Shown here piece by piece: positions 35,096 to 44,564 of a stretch of DNA of 64,000 nucleotides. The position numbers and the translations under genes were made by a program. The notes beneath the pieces were generated by a model, which was not told where the DNA came from, did not search any database, and saw nothing but the letters and a program-made list of their open reading frames with translations. The stretch covers positions 6,309-70,308 of the forward strand of contig CAJTZY010000007.1 of assembly GCA_910584085.1 (NCBI GenBank), read 5' to 3'. The stretch is from an uncultured Bacilli bacterium. Lineage in GTDB: Bacteria > Bacillota_I > Bacilli_A > RF39 > UBA660. Each line of letters starts with the position of its first letter. The first letter of the stretch is position 1.

Positions 35096-36723
35096 ACAAT
35101 AATTATCATAGGCTTACTTTCAGTTTCTTTATATAAGTATTTCCCTAACTTATCTCTTATATCAAGTTTTAATTTATTGTAATCTATATAATTATCCTTA
35201 ATATTGTTGATTATCACATCTGATACTATTTTTTCAGATTCTTTAATTAAATCTATATTATCTTTAACATATATAAATCCTTTAGATATTATATTTGGTT
35301 TATTTATAATTGTTCTTGTTTTTTTGTCTATATTGGCATTTACTATTACAATACCACTATCACTTAACATTTCCCTATCCTTAAGTACTAAGTCTCCAAT
35401 ATCTCCAACAGTTTTACCATCTATTAGTATATCTTCAACTTTAACTTTATCATTATTAGAAACTAGATTCCCGTTTTTAAATGTTGCAACTTCACCATTT
35501 AAATTTAATAATATATTTTCTTCTGGTATATTTAAAATTCTAGCCAAATTAGCATTTTCTACTTGATGTCTATATTCACCAGTTACTGGAAAATAATATT
35601 TTGGATTCATTAAATTTATCATAAGCATTAGATCTTGACTAGATGCATGTGGAGATAAAAACTTATTTGATAATGTTACAAGTTTTGAACCAACTTTCGC
35701 AATTTTATTAAATATCGTGGTTGCTGTTATTTCTGATCCTTCATATAAAGGTGAAAGCATTACAACTGTATCAGATTCAGTAAGTGTTACAAACTTATCT
35801 GAATTTCTAAGTATCCTTTTTAAATTTGAATAAGGTTTTTCTCTTTCGTTAGAAATAATTACACATATTCCTTCATCATTTACATGATTAATTGGTAATA
35901 TTTTATCTTTATCAAATTTTATGTAATTTAATTCTATTCCTTTTAAGATTATATTTTCTAAAGATTTACCCATAATTACTACTTTTCTATTAGCTTTATA
36001 TATTTCATTAAATAATTCCTGTATTCTATATATTTGGGTTTCAAAAATATTAAAGAATATTCTACCATCGTTTTCATCAATAGTATTTCTAATTATAGAA
36101 CTTGCCTGGTGATTTGGTGAGGTAAAACCTTGTCTACCAGCATAGATAGATTCATTCATAAGACACAATACACCTTGTTTTCCAACATATGCAAGTTTAC
36201 CTATATCCATACTATATGGGCCATCCATCGATGGATCAAATAAGTAATTTCCAGTAAATACAATAGCTCCATCTTTTGTATTTAAAACATATAAATAACT
36301 ATCTGGTAGGGCATGCGAAACTTGTATAGGAAATACATTACATTCTCCAAAATTTATGGCTTTATGTGGTTTAATTTCTACTAAATTTGCTTTTTTTATA
36401 CCACTTTCATTTAAATCTTGCTTAATTATCTCTAATGTAAATTTACCCCCATATATTTTAATATCAGGTATATCTATTAGTATATCTGAAATCGCACCCA
36501 TTTGCTCATCGTGTCCATGCGTTATAAATATTCCAACTATTCTATCCTTATTTTCTATTAAATAATCATAATTTGGTATAATGTAGTCTACTCCAAGTAA
36601 TTTATCATCAGCATATTTAAGTCCCGCCTCAAATATAAATATTTTTTTATCTACTTCAACTACATACATGTTTTTACCTATTTCATTTTGTCCACCTAAG
36701 GCAAAAATATTTATTTTACTCAT
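35080..36723 (-). CDS. RNase J-like metallo-beta-lactamase protein with degenerate active site
   Basis: A 547-residue protein with full RNase J layout: beta-lactamase fold, beta-CASP domain and C-terminal domain. The catalytic HxHxDH motif reads H69-G-H-D-E-Q74, so the Asp and last His are lost. TGDFKFD is replaced by TGNYLFD (Asp to Asn), and the C-terminal PVHGEYR is PVTGEYR (His to Thr). IDAG is FEAG. Hence the metal site is probably non-functional, as in RNase J2-type partners that modulate an active J1. An active paralogue is expected elsewhere. AAAGGAG precedes the ATG at 36723; the longer frame lacks a ribosome site. Confidence 0.88.
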   Translation of the reverse strand: MSKINIFALGGQNEIGKNMYVVEVDKKIFIFEAGLKYADDKLLGVDYIIPNYDYLIENKDRIVGIFITHGHDEQMGAISDILIDIPDIKIYGGKFTLEIIKQDLNESGIKKANLVEIKPHKAINFGECNVFPIQVSHALPDSYLYVLNTKDGAIVFTGNYLFDPSMDGPYSMDIGKLAYVGKQGVLCLMNESIYAGRQGFTSPNHQASSIIRNTIDENDGRIFFNIFETQIYRIQELFNEIYKANRKVVIMGKSLENIILKGIELNYIKFDKDKILPINHVNDEGICVIISNEREKPYSNLKRILRNSDKFVTLTESDTVVMLSPLYEGSEITATTIFNKIAKVGSKLVTLSNKFLSPHASSQDLMLMINLMNPKYYFPVTGEYRHQVENANLARILNIPEENILLNLNGEVATFKNGNLVSNNDKVKVEDILIDGKTVGDIGDLVLKDREMLSDSGIVIVNANIDKKTRTIINKPNIISKGFIYVKDNIDLIKESEKIVSDVIINNIKDNYIDYNKLKLDIRDKLGKYLYKETESKPMIIIVVQEI

Positions 36724-36773
36724 ATTAACTCCTTTCTTTTTAGTTAAATGCCCCATAATTATAACATTATAAA

Positions 36774-36796
36774 AGAAAAAAAGCAATTAAATTGCT
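36774..36796 (-). terminator. Terminator of the FxLYD-like lipoprotein gene
   Basis: AGCAAT / ATTGCT stem with T tract on the minus strand, at the stop of the lipoprotein gene. Confidence 0.75.
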
Positions 36797-37262
36797 ATTT
36801 AACCATTTCATATTCTATAGATGTTACTTCACTTAGACTTCTATCAACATTAAATGTTGTTTCTTTTGTTTCACCTGCTTTAATTGTATCATATATAGGA
36901 ACGTTTGCAAATTCTCCATCACCTAATACATTTTTCCCATCTTTATCTTTTAGGAAAGCCTTAAAATATTCAACAGTTATATCTGAAGAAGTATTATTTT
37001 TTGCTTTTAATGTTACTGATGTAGTATATGCAGTTGTAACAAATTTTACATCAGATAAAGTAATTCCCTCAACTGTTTGATCACTCACAACACCTTTACT
37101 ATTGTTTACCTCTTCTTTTAATGTACCATCTTCATTAATTTCACTTTGTAGCTTGTCCTTTTCTTTTTCTTCAGGTGTTTTCTCTTCTTTAGTACATCCA
37201 CATCCTGTTATTAAACTTAAACCAACTAAAGACATTAAAGATATTTTTAATACATTTTTCAT
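36795..37262 (-). CDS. Putative lipoprotein with FxLYD-like domain
   Basis: A 155-residue protein. Lipobox ITGCG (Cys22) after a hydrophobic signal, then a charged linker (KEEKTPEEKEKDKLQ) and a C-terminal beta-sandwich-like domain (about 70-155: VTLKAKNNTSSDITVEYFKAFLKDKDG). The pattern, N-x-S-x-x-x-I then A-x-L-x-D-x-x-G, is that of FxLYD/DUF-type extracellular immunoglobulin-like domains, often of unknown role. Its start is preceded by AGAGGTAGAAAAAA. Single-gene unit. Confidence 0.75.
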   Translation of the reverse strand: MKNVLKISLMSLVGLSLITGCGCTKEEKTPEEKEKDKLQSEINEDGTLKEEVNNSKGVVSDQTVEGITLSDVKFVTTAYTTSVTLKAKNNTSSDITVEYFKAFLKDKDGKNVLGDGEFANVPIYDTIKAGETKETTFNVDRSLSEVTSIEYEMVK

Positions 37263-37337
37263 TTTTTTCTACCTCTTTCCATAATTTTTGATAAGTTCTC
37301 TATCCTATCTAATGTAATTGTATCATCATTTTCATAA

Positions 37338-38051
37338 TTAATCAAGATTTTTATTTAGATTATCATCAAATAAATCAAAATATTCACCACTATCTAGATA
37401 TAATATACCCTTTTTATTATCAAATGTCTTAATCATATCTATATATCTATTAATAGTTAAAAATTTATATATAGTAAGATAAACATAATTTCCATCATTC
37501 ATAAGTATAAAGAATCTCTCACTATCTACATCATTCGGCTTATATTCTATTTCAGACATTCTATATAAAATATCTTTATTTATACTCTCCACCTTTTTTA
37601 AAAATTTATCATAGATAGTATTTGGAATTTTATTTATAACTGTAGGTACTAAAAGTTTATTCTTTATTTTAGTACCATCATATAATACAGTTTTATTTTC
37701 TGGTAAGTAGTAAAATAATGGATAATTTTCCTTTACTTTAATATAAACTCTATTAAATATACCCTTTTTATATACATGCGCTGACAATATAAAATCATTT
37801 TTTTCTAATTTCTTCTTAATATTAAAAGATAAATTTTTAATACTAGTTGGATAATCTTTTAAACCCGATATATCTATTATTTCTTGATCTGATAAATACT
37901 CATTACCTGTTATATATATATTAGTTATACGAATTGTAAATAATCTATATATTAAAAATATCAATATAAGAATAAAAAGAAAAAATAATATAACTCTTTT
38001 TTTATTTAATTTTCTCTTATGTATACTTTTCTTTTTATTCTTTTTTGACAT
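37338..38051 (-). CDS. ftsQ: Cell division protein FtsQ/DivIB
   Basis: A 237-residue protein with a Lys-rich cytoplasmic start, one membrane helix (about residues 19-40) and an extracellular POTRA domain (ITNIYITGNEYLSDQEII), then NYPLFYYLPENKTVLYDG. It belongs to the divisome FtsQLB complex that controls septal wall synthesis. GGTGATAAT precedes the ATG. It lies 8 bases after murB on the same strand. Confidence 0.88.
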   Translation of the reverse strand: MSKKNKKKSIHKRKLNKKRVILFFLFILILIFLIYRLFTIRITNIYITGNEYLSDQEIIDISGLKDYPTSIKNLSFNIKKKLEKNDFILSAHVYKKGIFNRVYIKVKENYPLFYYLPENKTVLYDGTKIKNKLLVPTVINKIPNTIYDKFLKKVESINKDILYRMSEIEYKPNDVDSERFFILMNDGNYVYLTIYKFLTINRYIDMIKTFDNKKGILYLDSGEYFDLFDDNLNKNLD

Positions 38052-38059
38052 ATTATCAC

Positions 38060-38956
38060 CTATTCTACAAATTCTTGTTCAACTTTTAATTCTATATCAT
38101 ATTTTTTCTTTACTTCAGTTTTTATATTAGTTATTAGTTCTTTTACTTCCTCACCAGTGGCATTTCCACTATTAATTATAAAGTTAGCATGTTTTTCACT
38201 TACTTTAGCACCACCTATTGATTTACCTTTATATCCTATTTCTTCTATAAGTTTACCAGCAAAATTACCTTCAGGATTTCTAAATACACTTCCGGCTGAT
38301 GGATATTCGAGTGGTTGTGTTTCTATCCTTCTTAATTTTCTTTCATTAATTAATTCCATTATTTCTTCTGAATTTCCTTTAAGTAGAGTTATAGTTGCTT
38401 CCAAACATACATAATCACGATTTTTCTGTAAAAATGAAGTTCTATAATGAAAATCTAAATCTTTATTATATAATGTTTTTATTTGATAATCAGGGGTTAA
38501 AACTTTAACACTAGTAACAATGTAACCCATGTCACTTTTATAAGCACCAGCATTCATATATACTGCGCCACCAATGGTACCTGGAATACCAGTTGCAAAT
38601 TCCATTCCAGTAAGACCTAATCTTGATACTCTAAGGGCTAGTTTATTTAACATATATCCCGCACCAACTACTATTTTATTATTAATTATTTTTAAATTAT
38701 TAAAATTATCTAATTTAATTATAACACCATCATAGCCTGAATCGTTAAATATAACGTTTGACCCATTACCTAAAATTTTATATTTGATATTGTTGTTTCT
38801 TAAATATTTTAATAGAGTTATTAATCCACTTTCATCATCTGGTGTAACTAAGCAAATAGCCATACCACCAACTTTATATGTAGTATAATTTTTCATTAAA
38901 ATATTTTCTGTAACTTTACCAACATGTAATTTTTTTATTTCTTTTGCAATAGTCAT
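38060..38956 (-). CDS. murB: UDP-N-acetylenolpyruvoylglucosamine reductase
   Basis: A 298-residue FAD enzyme (type II MurB): NYTTYKVGGMAICLVTP, LGNGSNVIFNDSGYDG, FATGIPGTIGGAVYMNAGAY, catalytic Ser in PSAGSVFRNP, and Glu near the C-terminus. It reduces UDP-GlcNAc-enolpyruvate to UDP-MurNAc, in the cytoplasm. Starts 2 bases after murG ends. Followed by ftsQ, a common order in Firmicutes (murG-murB-ftsQ). Confidence 0.95.
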   Translation of the reverse strand: MTIAKEIKKLHVGKVTENILMKNYTTYKVGGMAICLVTPDDESGLITLLKYLRNNNIKYKILGNGSNVIFNDSGYDGVIIKLDNFNNLKIINNKIVVGAGYMLNKLALRVSRLGLTGMEFATGIPGTIGGAVYMNAGAYKSDMGYIVTSVKVLTPDYQIKTLYNKDLDFHYRTSFLQKNRDYVCLEATITLLKGNSEEIMELINERKLRRIETQPLEYPSAGSVFRNPEGNFAGKLIEEIGYKGKSIGGAKVSEKHANFIINSGNATGEEVKELITNIKTEVKKKYDIELKVEQEFVE

Positions 38957-38958
38957 AC

Positions 38959-40041
38959 TTATTTCTCCACTATCATTTTCTTTATGTTTTCATAAATAAT
39001 TGTCGCACTGTTATCTATACCAAGTGCTCCTAAATTTTTCTTCATGTTTTTAATTTTTTCTTCATTATTAATAATCTCATCGACTTTTCTAACTATAATA
39101 TCGCCAGTTAACTCTTTTTCCTCGATTAAAACTGCAGAATTAGAGTTTACTAAATCTAGGGCATTTTTATACTGATGATTATTTGGAACATATGGGCTTG
39201 GTATTAATATTGATGGTATTTTAAGGGCGATTATCTCACTTAAAGTAGATGCTCCCGCACGAGTAACCATTAAATCCGTATTTTTCATAAGCCTTGTCAT
39301 ATTTTCTATATATGGTACTACTTTTACATTACTTGGAAATTTATTTTTCCTAATCTCGTCATAATCTTTATTTCCAGTTACATATAATATTTCATAATCT
39401 TTACCATTAAATAAATTCATAGATTTTACTAGAAATTCATTTACTTTAGATGCACCTAGTGAGCCCATTACAAATAATACTAATTTTTTATTTTTAGATA
39501 AACCAAATTCACTTTTTTCCATTGGTAATTTCTTTATCGCATCTTCGCTACATGGATTTCCTGTAAATATTGTTTTATCTTTAGGAAATTCATTTATACT
39601 TGATTTAAATGATACGCCAATTAAATCTACAAAACGAGATAAAGATAAATTTGCTTTTCCTGCTACACTATTTTGTTCATGAATAAATGTTTTAACACCT
39701 AGTGAATGGGCAGCTTGAATTACAGGAACTGTAACATAACCTCCAACGCCTATAGCAACATCTGGTTTAAATTCTTTAATCATTTTTTTACATTTACTTT
39801 TACTAGTAATTAAACATTTAATAGTTTTAAAATTTTTAAATAAATTTCTTCTATTAAACCCATATATTTCTATACTTTTAAATGGAATATTATACTTAGG
39901 TACAATATCCTTTTCCATTCTATTATGTGTTCCAATATATAAAAATTCACTATTTGGTTCCATTTCTTTTATTTTATTTACTATAGCAAGTGCTGGATAA
40001 ATATGCCCACCAGTTCCACCTGCACTAATGACTACTTTCAT
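38959..40041 (-). CDS. murG: UDP-GlcNAc:lipid I N-acetylglucosaminyltransferase
   Basis: A 360-residue GT28 enzyme: MKVVISAGGTGGHIYPALAI, GVGGYVTVPVIQAA, FIHEQNSVAGKAN, VTRAGASTLSEIIAL and IPSPYVPNNHQYKNA. It converts lipid I to lipid II at the inner face of the membrane. Shows that the organism makes peptidoglycan. GGAGTGATT precedes the ATG. First gene of murG-murB-ftsQ. Confidence 0.96.
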   Translation of the reverse strand: MKVVISAGGTGGHIYPALAIVNKIKEMEPNSEFLYIGTHNRMEKDIVPKYNIPFKSIEIYGFNRRNLFKNFKTIKCLITSKSKCKKMIKEFKPDVAIGVGGYVTVPVIQAAHSLGVKTFIHEQNSVAGKANLSLSRFVDLIGVSFKSSINEFPKDKTIFTGNPCSEDAIKKLPMEKSEFGLSKNKKLVLFVMGSLGASKVNEFLVKSMNLFNGKDYEILYVTGNKDYDEIRKNKFPSNVKVVPYIENMTRLMKNTDLMVTRAGASTLSEIIALKIPSILIPSPYVPNNHQYKNALDLVNSNSAVLIEEKELTGDIIVRKVDEIINNEEKIKNMKKNLGALGIDNSATIIYENIKKMIVEK

Positions 40042-40099
40042 ATAATCACTCCTACTTTATTATACCATAATTATATTCAATTACAATAATTAATATATG

Positions 40100-40141
40100 T
40101 TAAAAGACTCAAATAACGTAAAATGAGTCTTCCCTTGCCAT
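40100..40141 (-). terminator. Terminator of the leucine-rich repeat gene
   Basis: AAGACTCA / TGAGTCTT perfect stem with 22-base loop and TTTT on the minus strand, just after the LRR gene. Confidence 0.6.
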
Positions 40142-40157
40142 AATTTAAAAATTCATA

Positions 40158-41480
40158 TTACATTGTCTTTTTACCTAAATCTTCATTTTCTATATTTTCT
40201 TCCTCAAAATCACCTAAATTATATGTATCTAGTATATTTTTTCTTTTTGTATCAATATCACTACCAAATTTTTTATCAATATAATCAAGTAATGCAGAAT
40301 TTATTTCTACATCAGTATTTTTTTCTAGTAATAAATCTACTTCTTTCTTTGTTAAAAAATCTGCTATGTCATATGCCATAATTCTAACCAATTCTTTATA
40401 TTTTTCTAGTTCTTTAAAGTTAGTTTCTATTATATATTTTTTAAATAGTTTCATATCTTCATCAGTATATTGTATTTTTCCAGTATAATAATTTTTTATT
40501 GTTGAAAAAATAGCGATTTCTTTTAATTCATCATCTAATAAAGAAAATACTCTATATGAATAAAGATTTATTTCTTTAATATATTTGCTATCAAATGCAC
40601 CATATCCAATTTTTTCTACACTATCTGGTATTGTTATTTTTGATAAGTTTTCGCAGTCTGAAAATGCACTTTTTTCAATTTTTATTAGGCCTGATTGAAG
40701 TATTACATTAGATAAGTTACTACAGTGAGAAAAAGAGGCGACACCTATTTCCGTTACACTATTTGGAATTATCATATTTGTAAAACTGGTACATTCAGAA
40801 AATGCGCATTGTCCAATTTTTATTACACCATCTGGTATTATTATATTTGATAAGTTTTCACAATAAGCAAATGCCCAACCATCTATCAATTTCAGTTTTG
40901 ATGGAAGAATTACATTTGTTAATTTTTTACATCCTCCAAATACAAACTCGCCTAGCTCATTTATATTATCCGAAATTTTTACATTGGATAAATTTTTACA
41001 TCCATAAAATACACGTGGTTCTATTTCTGTAACACTATCTGGTATTGTTATTTTTGTTAATCTTATACAATCTTGAAATGCCGCATATTTTATTTCTGTA
41101 ATATTGTTTGGAATATTTATATCTGTTAAATTATAGCACCTTTTAAATAAACGCCCAGATATTTCTGACATTTTAGATGGTATATTTATATTTGTTAAAC
41201 TTATACATTCAGAAAATGCCTCGCTTTCTATTTCAGTTATACTTTCGGGAAGTGTTATATTGTGCAATGAAAGACAATTTTCGAATGCTCCAGCGCCTAT
41301 TTCTGTAACACTATTTGGAATATTTATTGTTTCTAATGCTTGACAATCCATAAATACCCATGAATCTATTTCTTTTACACAATCTGGAATTACAGTCTCA
41401 GTTATACCTTCTTTTTCATGATATTTTATTAACTTATTATCTTCATCTACTTCAAATTGATCATCTATTATTTTATTCAT
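40158..41480 (-). CDS. BspA-type leucine-rich repeat protein (LRR_5), no signal
   Basis: A 440-residue protein with about 11 consecutive 23-residue LRR_5 repeats (IPNSVTEIGAGAFENCLSL type; residues 25-290), followed by a helical C-terminal part (LDDELKEIAIFSTIKNYY; MAYDIADFLTKKEVD). BspA-type repeats usually mediate protein binding at the cell surface, but here I see no signal peptide or wall anchor, so it may act inside the cell. GGGAGGC precedes the ATG at 41480. It starts 16 bases after mutL ends, probably one transcript. Confidence 0.85.
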   Translation of the reverse strand: MNKIIDDQFEVDEDNKLIKYHEKEGITETVIPDCVKEIDSWVFMDCQALETINIPNSVTEIGAGAFENCLSLHNITLPESITEIESEAFSECISLTNINIPSKMSEISGRLFKRCYNLTDINIPNNITEIKYAAFQDCIRLTKITIPDSVTEIEPRVFYGCKNLSNVKISDNINELGEFVFGGCKKLTNVILPSKLKLIDGWAFAYCENLSNIIIPDGVIKIGQCAFSECTSFTNMIIPNSVTEIGVASFSHCSNLSNVILQSGLIKIEKSAFSDCENLSKITIPDSVEKIGYGAFDSKYIKEINLYSYRVFSLLDDELKEIAIFSTIKNYYTGKIQYTDEDMKLFKKYIIETNFKELEKYKELVRIMAYDIADFLTKKEVDLLLEKNTDVEINSALLDYIDKKFGSDIDTKRKNILDTYNLGDFEEENIENEDLGKKTM

Positions 41481-41496
41481 ATTTTGCCTCCCTATT

Positions 41497-43296
41497 TTAA
41501 AATCCACTTCTTTTAAATAACTTTTCTAAATCACTTTTAGAATAATATATAACTGTTGGTCTACCATGTGGGCAGTTAAATGGATTTTTACATTTTCTTA
41601 AGTCATCAATTAGATTTTGCATTTCATCCATTGTAATAGAAGTATTTGCTTTTATTGACATTTTACAAGCCATTGTAGCAGCTAAATGATCATTAAATTT
41701 ATTAAGATCAAAGTTTTTTTCTTTACTAATGACAAGTTCTAGTACTTTTTTTATGGCGTTATCTTCATTACCAACTGGAAGCCATGTTGGGTGTGCCTTT
41801 ACAATAACAGAATTAATTCCAAATTCATCTATTTCAAAATTAAGTTCTCTTAAAAAATCAAAGTTTTCTTTCAAAATTATATATTCTGAATTAGTGTATT
41901 CAATAGTTAATGGAAACATCATAGGAACATTCTCATGTAATTTTCTTCCTAATTTATCTTTTACTATCTCATAATTTACTCTTTCTTTTGCAGCATGTTG
42001 ATCAATTATATACATTCCTATTTCATTTTGACATATTATATATGTCCCGTGCACAAGTCCAACTGGATACATAACAGGCATAATATCCTTTACATCTTCG
42101 TGGACTTCTACCTCATCATATATCTTTATATCTTCATTCTTTTCATCTATAGGCACTATATTATCATTATCTGATTTTTCTACTTCTTTAAAATCATTAT
42201 TAATTATATATTCTTCTTCTACTTCATTTACAGTAGGTATATCGAAGTTTAGTTTTACCTCTTCATAGTTTTTCTTTTTTTTAGGTATCGTTGATTCTAT
42301 ATGTGGTATTAATGTTTTTGTTTTCAATTTATCTTTTATTGTATCAGAAACTAGGTTTAATAATTCTTCCATATTTCCAAATTTAATATCCATTTTAGTT
42401 GGATGAATATTAACATCAACTAAACTTGTATCTACGCTTATATTTAAAACTACTATTGGATAGTAATTATCTGGTTTATAAGAGTGATATGAATCATTTA
42501 TAGTTCTATTTAAATCAGCATTTCTTACAACTCTACCATTTACTATAGTTATTATATTATTTCTACTTGATCTATACACCTCTGGTAGACTAATAAATCC
42601 CTCTATTTCATAATCACTATTAGAAGCTTTTATATCAATCATCTTTTTTGTAACATTAATTCCATATATACTATTTATACATTTAAGTAGATTATTGGAT
42701 CCATCGGTTTTTAATAACTCCTTGGAATCATTTGTAACACTAAATCTTATTTCTGGATGTGAAAGTGCGATTTTATTCATATAATCTGTAATGTTTGCAA
42801 GCTCGGTATATAAGCTTTTTAAATGTTTAAGTCTTGCTGGAGTATTATAAAATAAATCTCTTACACATATAATTGTTCCAACTCTTGCATCACTATTTTC
42901 AACACTTAATATTTTCCCACCTTTAATATTAACTTTAGTACCAATATCGCCCATTGAAGTTATAAGCTCAATATCTGTTACAGATGCGATTGATGCGAGT
43001 GCCTCACCACGGAATCCTAAAGTATGTATGTGATATAAATCATCTTCATCTGTTATTTTACTTGTAGCATGTCTATTAAAAGCCATAATAGCATCTTCTT
43101 TATCCATACCTTTTCCATTATCTGTAACCTTTATCTCTTTAATCCCAGACTCTATTAAATCTACATTAATTTCAGTAGAGCCAGCATCTATGCTATTTTC
43201 TACAAGTTCTTTCACAACAGATGAACATCTTTCTACAACCTCGCCTGCTGCTATTTTATTTGATAAAATTTCATCCATTATTTTAATTACTGCCAT
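41497..43296 (-). CDS. mutL: DNA mismatch repair protein MutL
   Basis: A 599-residue GHKL ATPase: EILSNKIAAGEVVERCSSVV, LVENSIDAGSTEI, TDNGKGMDKEDA, TLGFRGEALASI and the transducer GRVVRNADL. The C-terminal dimerisation/endonuclease part has DQHAAKERVNYE (metal-binding DQHAxxER) and CPHGRPTV, so it is an endonuclease-type MutL. mutS is not in the window. AGGTGATAAT precedes the ATG at 43296, favoured over one 18 bases upstream. Confidence 0.95.
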   Translation of the reverse strand: MAVIKIMDEILSNKIAAGEVVERCSSVVKELVENSIDAGSTEINVDLIESGIKEIKVTDNGKGMDKEDAIMAFNRHATSKITDEDDLYHIHTLGFRGEALASIASVTDIELITSMGDIGTKVNIKGGKILSVENSDARVGTIICVRDLFYNTPARLKHLKSLYTELANITDYMNKIALSHPEIRFSVTNDSKELLKTDGSNNLLKCINSIYGINVTKKMIDIKASNSDYEIEGFISLPEVYRSSRNNIITIVNGRVVRNADLNRTINDSYHSYKPDNYYPIVVLNISVDTSLVDVNIHPTKMDIKFGNMEELLNLVSDTIKDKLKTKTLIPHIESTIPKKKKNYEEVKLNFDIPTVNEVEEEYIINNDFKEVEKSDNDNIVPIDEKNEDIKIYDEVEVHEDVKDIMPVMYPVGLVHGTYIICQNEIGMYIIDQHAAKERVNYEIVKDKLGRKLHENVPMMFPLTIEYTNSEYIILKENFDFLRELNFEIDEFGINSVIVKAHPTWLPVGNEDNAIKKVLELVISKEKNFDLNKFNDHLAATMACKMSIKANTSITMDEMQNLIDDLRKCKNPFNCPHGRPTVIYYSKSDLEKLFKRSGF

Positions 43297-43346
43297 ATTA
43301 TCACCTGTACTCATTATACTATAAAATTGCTTTTAAAACTATAAAT

Positions 43347-43374
43347 TTGACAAATTATTAAAAAAGAGTATTAT
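43347..43374 (+). promoter_or_regulatory. SigA-type promoter of the 372-residue protein gene
   Basis: Perfect TTGACA, 16-base spacer, TATTAT; AAGGAGG and the ATG at 43402 follow. Confidence 0.65.
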
Positions 43375-43401
43375 ATATTAAGTTAAAAAGGAGGAATCCA
43401 C

Positions 43402-44520
43402 ATGAATTTTAATCTATCAGAGTTGCAATCTCTATTTAAATGTATCAAAGAAATAATAAATGATATTGAAAGAGAAGAATATAAAAATAAAAGATTTAAA
43501 TTATATTTAGCAAACGGCGAGTGTATAAATTTAGCAATTTCAGAAAAGTATATAGCTAGTTTACTTGGTATAAATGCAATTTATTTATCTTCACTATTTA
43601 ATAATTCTAATTCATTTGATTCATTAAAAGAATTAATAAATAATCCAGATAAGATTTATGAATTAGTAAATCAAAAAATTATTAGTTATGATAATCTATT
43701 TTCAAAATCTATTTTACTAAGAATTGCTTTATTTAGGGAAAATTTAAGTTTAAATATACATGATACTCAGTTTGTATGTAAATGCGATAATGAAAGATCT
43801 TATACAAATGATGGGAATTTTAAAAAATATGATTATGTAATTGTTAAAAAACTTCCAAATGATAAATATGGCTTACTTTACTTAGTTAAAAATAGTGAAT
43901 TTTGTAATCCAATAAACAGTGAAATATATGATGATTATGATTCTTTAAGCATTGTGCTTCAAGAATTAGTAAGGGCACAGGAGATTACTCTACTTAATAG
44001 TATTAAATCATTTAATAGACTTCAAGAAAGTTCTGCTAAATCTTATGAATTATCCTTAGAAGATAAAAAATTAAAAATTGAGAAATTAAAACTTTATAAA
44101 AATGAATTTAATTGTTATATAGATTTAACTGATGACTTAGAAAAAACAATTAATAAATTGAAAATAAAAATAGAGAATATAGATTCAATTGAAATTTGCT
44201 CAAACAATATAGCAAAATTTATTAATAATTGTAGTGTTATTGAAACTAACTATTCTATTGAGCCTGAGTTATTACCTATTGTTCAAGCATTTAATAATTT
44301 TTTATATTCACAAAATCTTGCTGGTATTTCAGAGGATTCTACGAGAAATTCTGAAATAATCAAAGTTTTAATAAATTTTAAATCAAAACTTGAAGCACTT
44401 GAGGATGCAAATAAAAATTTAGAAGATGAAAACCATGATTTAAGTGCAAAAAATGAGGAATTAATTGAAACACAAGATAAAATTTATCAATTATTAAAAG
44501 GAAAAACTGCTGAAAAATGA
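43402..44520 (+). CDS. Hypothetical protein with C-terminal coiled coil
   Basis: A 372-residue protein. An N-terminal domain (1-190) includes KRFKLYLANGECINLAISEK, then ASLLGINAIYL; this faintly recalls the PBECR4 nuclease-like domain, whose histidines are missing. A helical segment (190-300) and a coiled coil (about 320-365: LEALEDANKNLEDENHDLSA) follow. Not recognised otherwise. No signal or membrane helix. Strong promoter and AAGGAGG suggest it is well expressed; monocistronic with its own terminator. Confidence 0.75.
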   Translation: MNFNLSELQSLFKCIKEIINDIEREEYKNKRFKLYLANGECINLAISEKYIASLLGINAIYLSSLFNNSNSFDSLKELINNPDKIYELVNQKIISYDNLFSKSILLRIALFRENLSLNIHDTQFVCKCDNERSYTNDGNFKKYDYVIVKKLPNDKYGLLYLVKNSEFCNPINSEIYDDYDSLSIVLQELVRAQEITLLNSIKSFNRLQESSAKSYELSLEDKKLKIEKLKLYKNEFNCYIDLTDDLEKTINKLKIKIENIDSIEICSNNIAKFINNCSVIETNYSIEPELLPIVQAFNNFLYSQNLAGISEDSTRNSEIIKVLINFKSKLEALEDANKNLEDENHDLSAKNEELIETQDKIYQLLKGKTAEK

Positions 44521-44537
44521 TTCAACAGTTTTTTTTA
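44502..44537. terminator. Bidirectional terminator
   Basis: AAAACTG-TGAA / TTCA-CAGTTTT stem with one mismatch, spanning the stop of the plus-strand gene; also closes the suf genes on the minus strand. Confidence 0.7.
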
Positions 44538-44564
44538 TTAAATTACTAATATTAGTTAATGATT

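Noticed and set aside
34936..35136. Plus-strand 66-codon frame in the region upstream of the exported protein gene
   Set aside because: It overlaps the RNase J terminator and gene end, lacks a ribosome site and has random-looking hydrophobic content.
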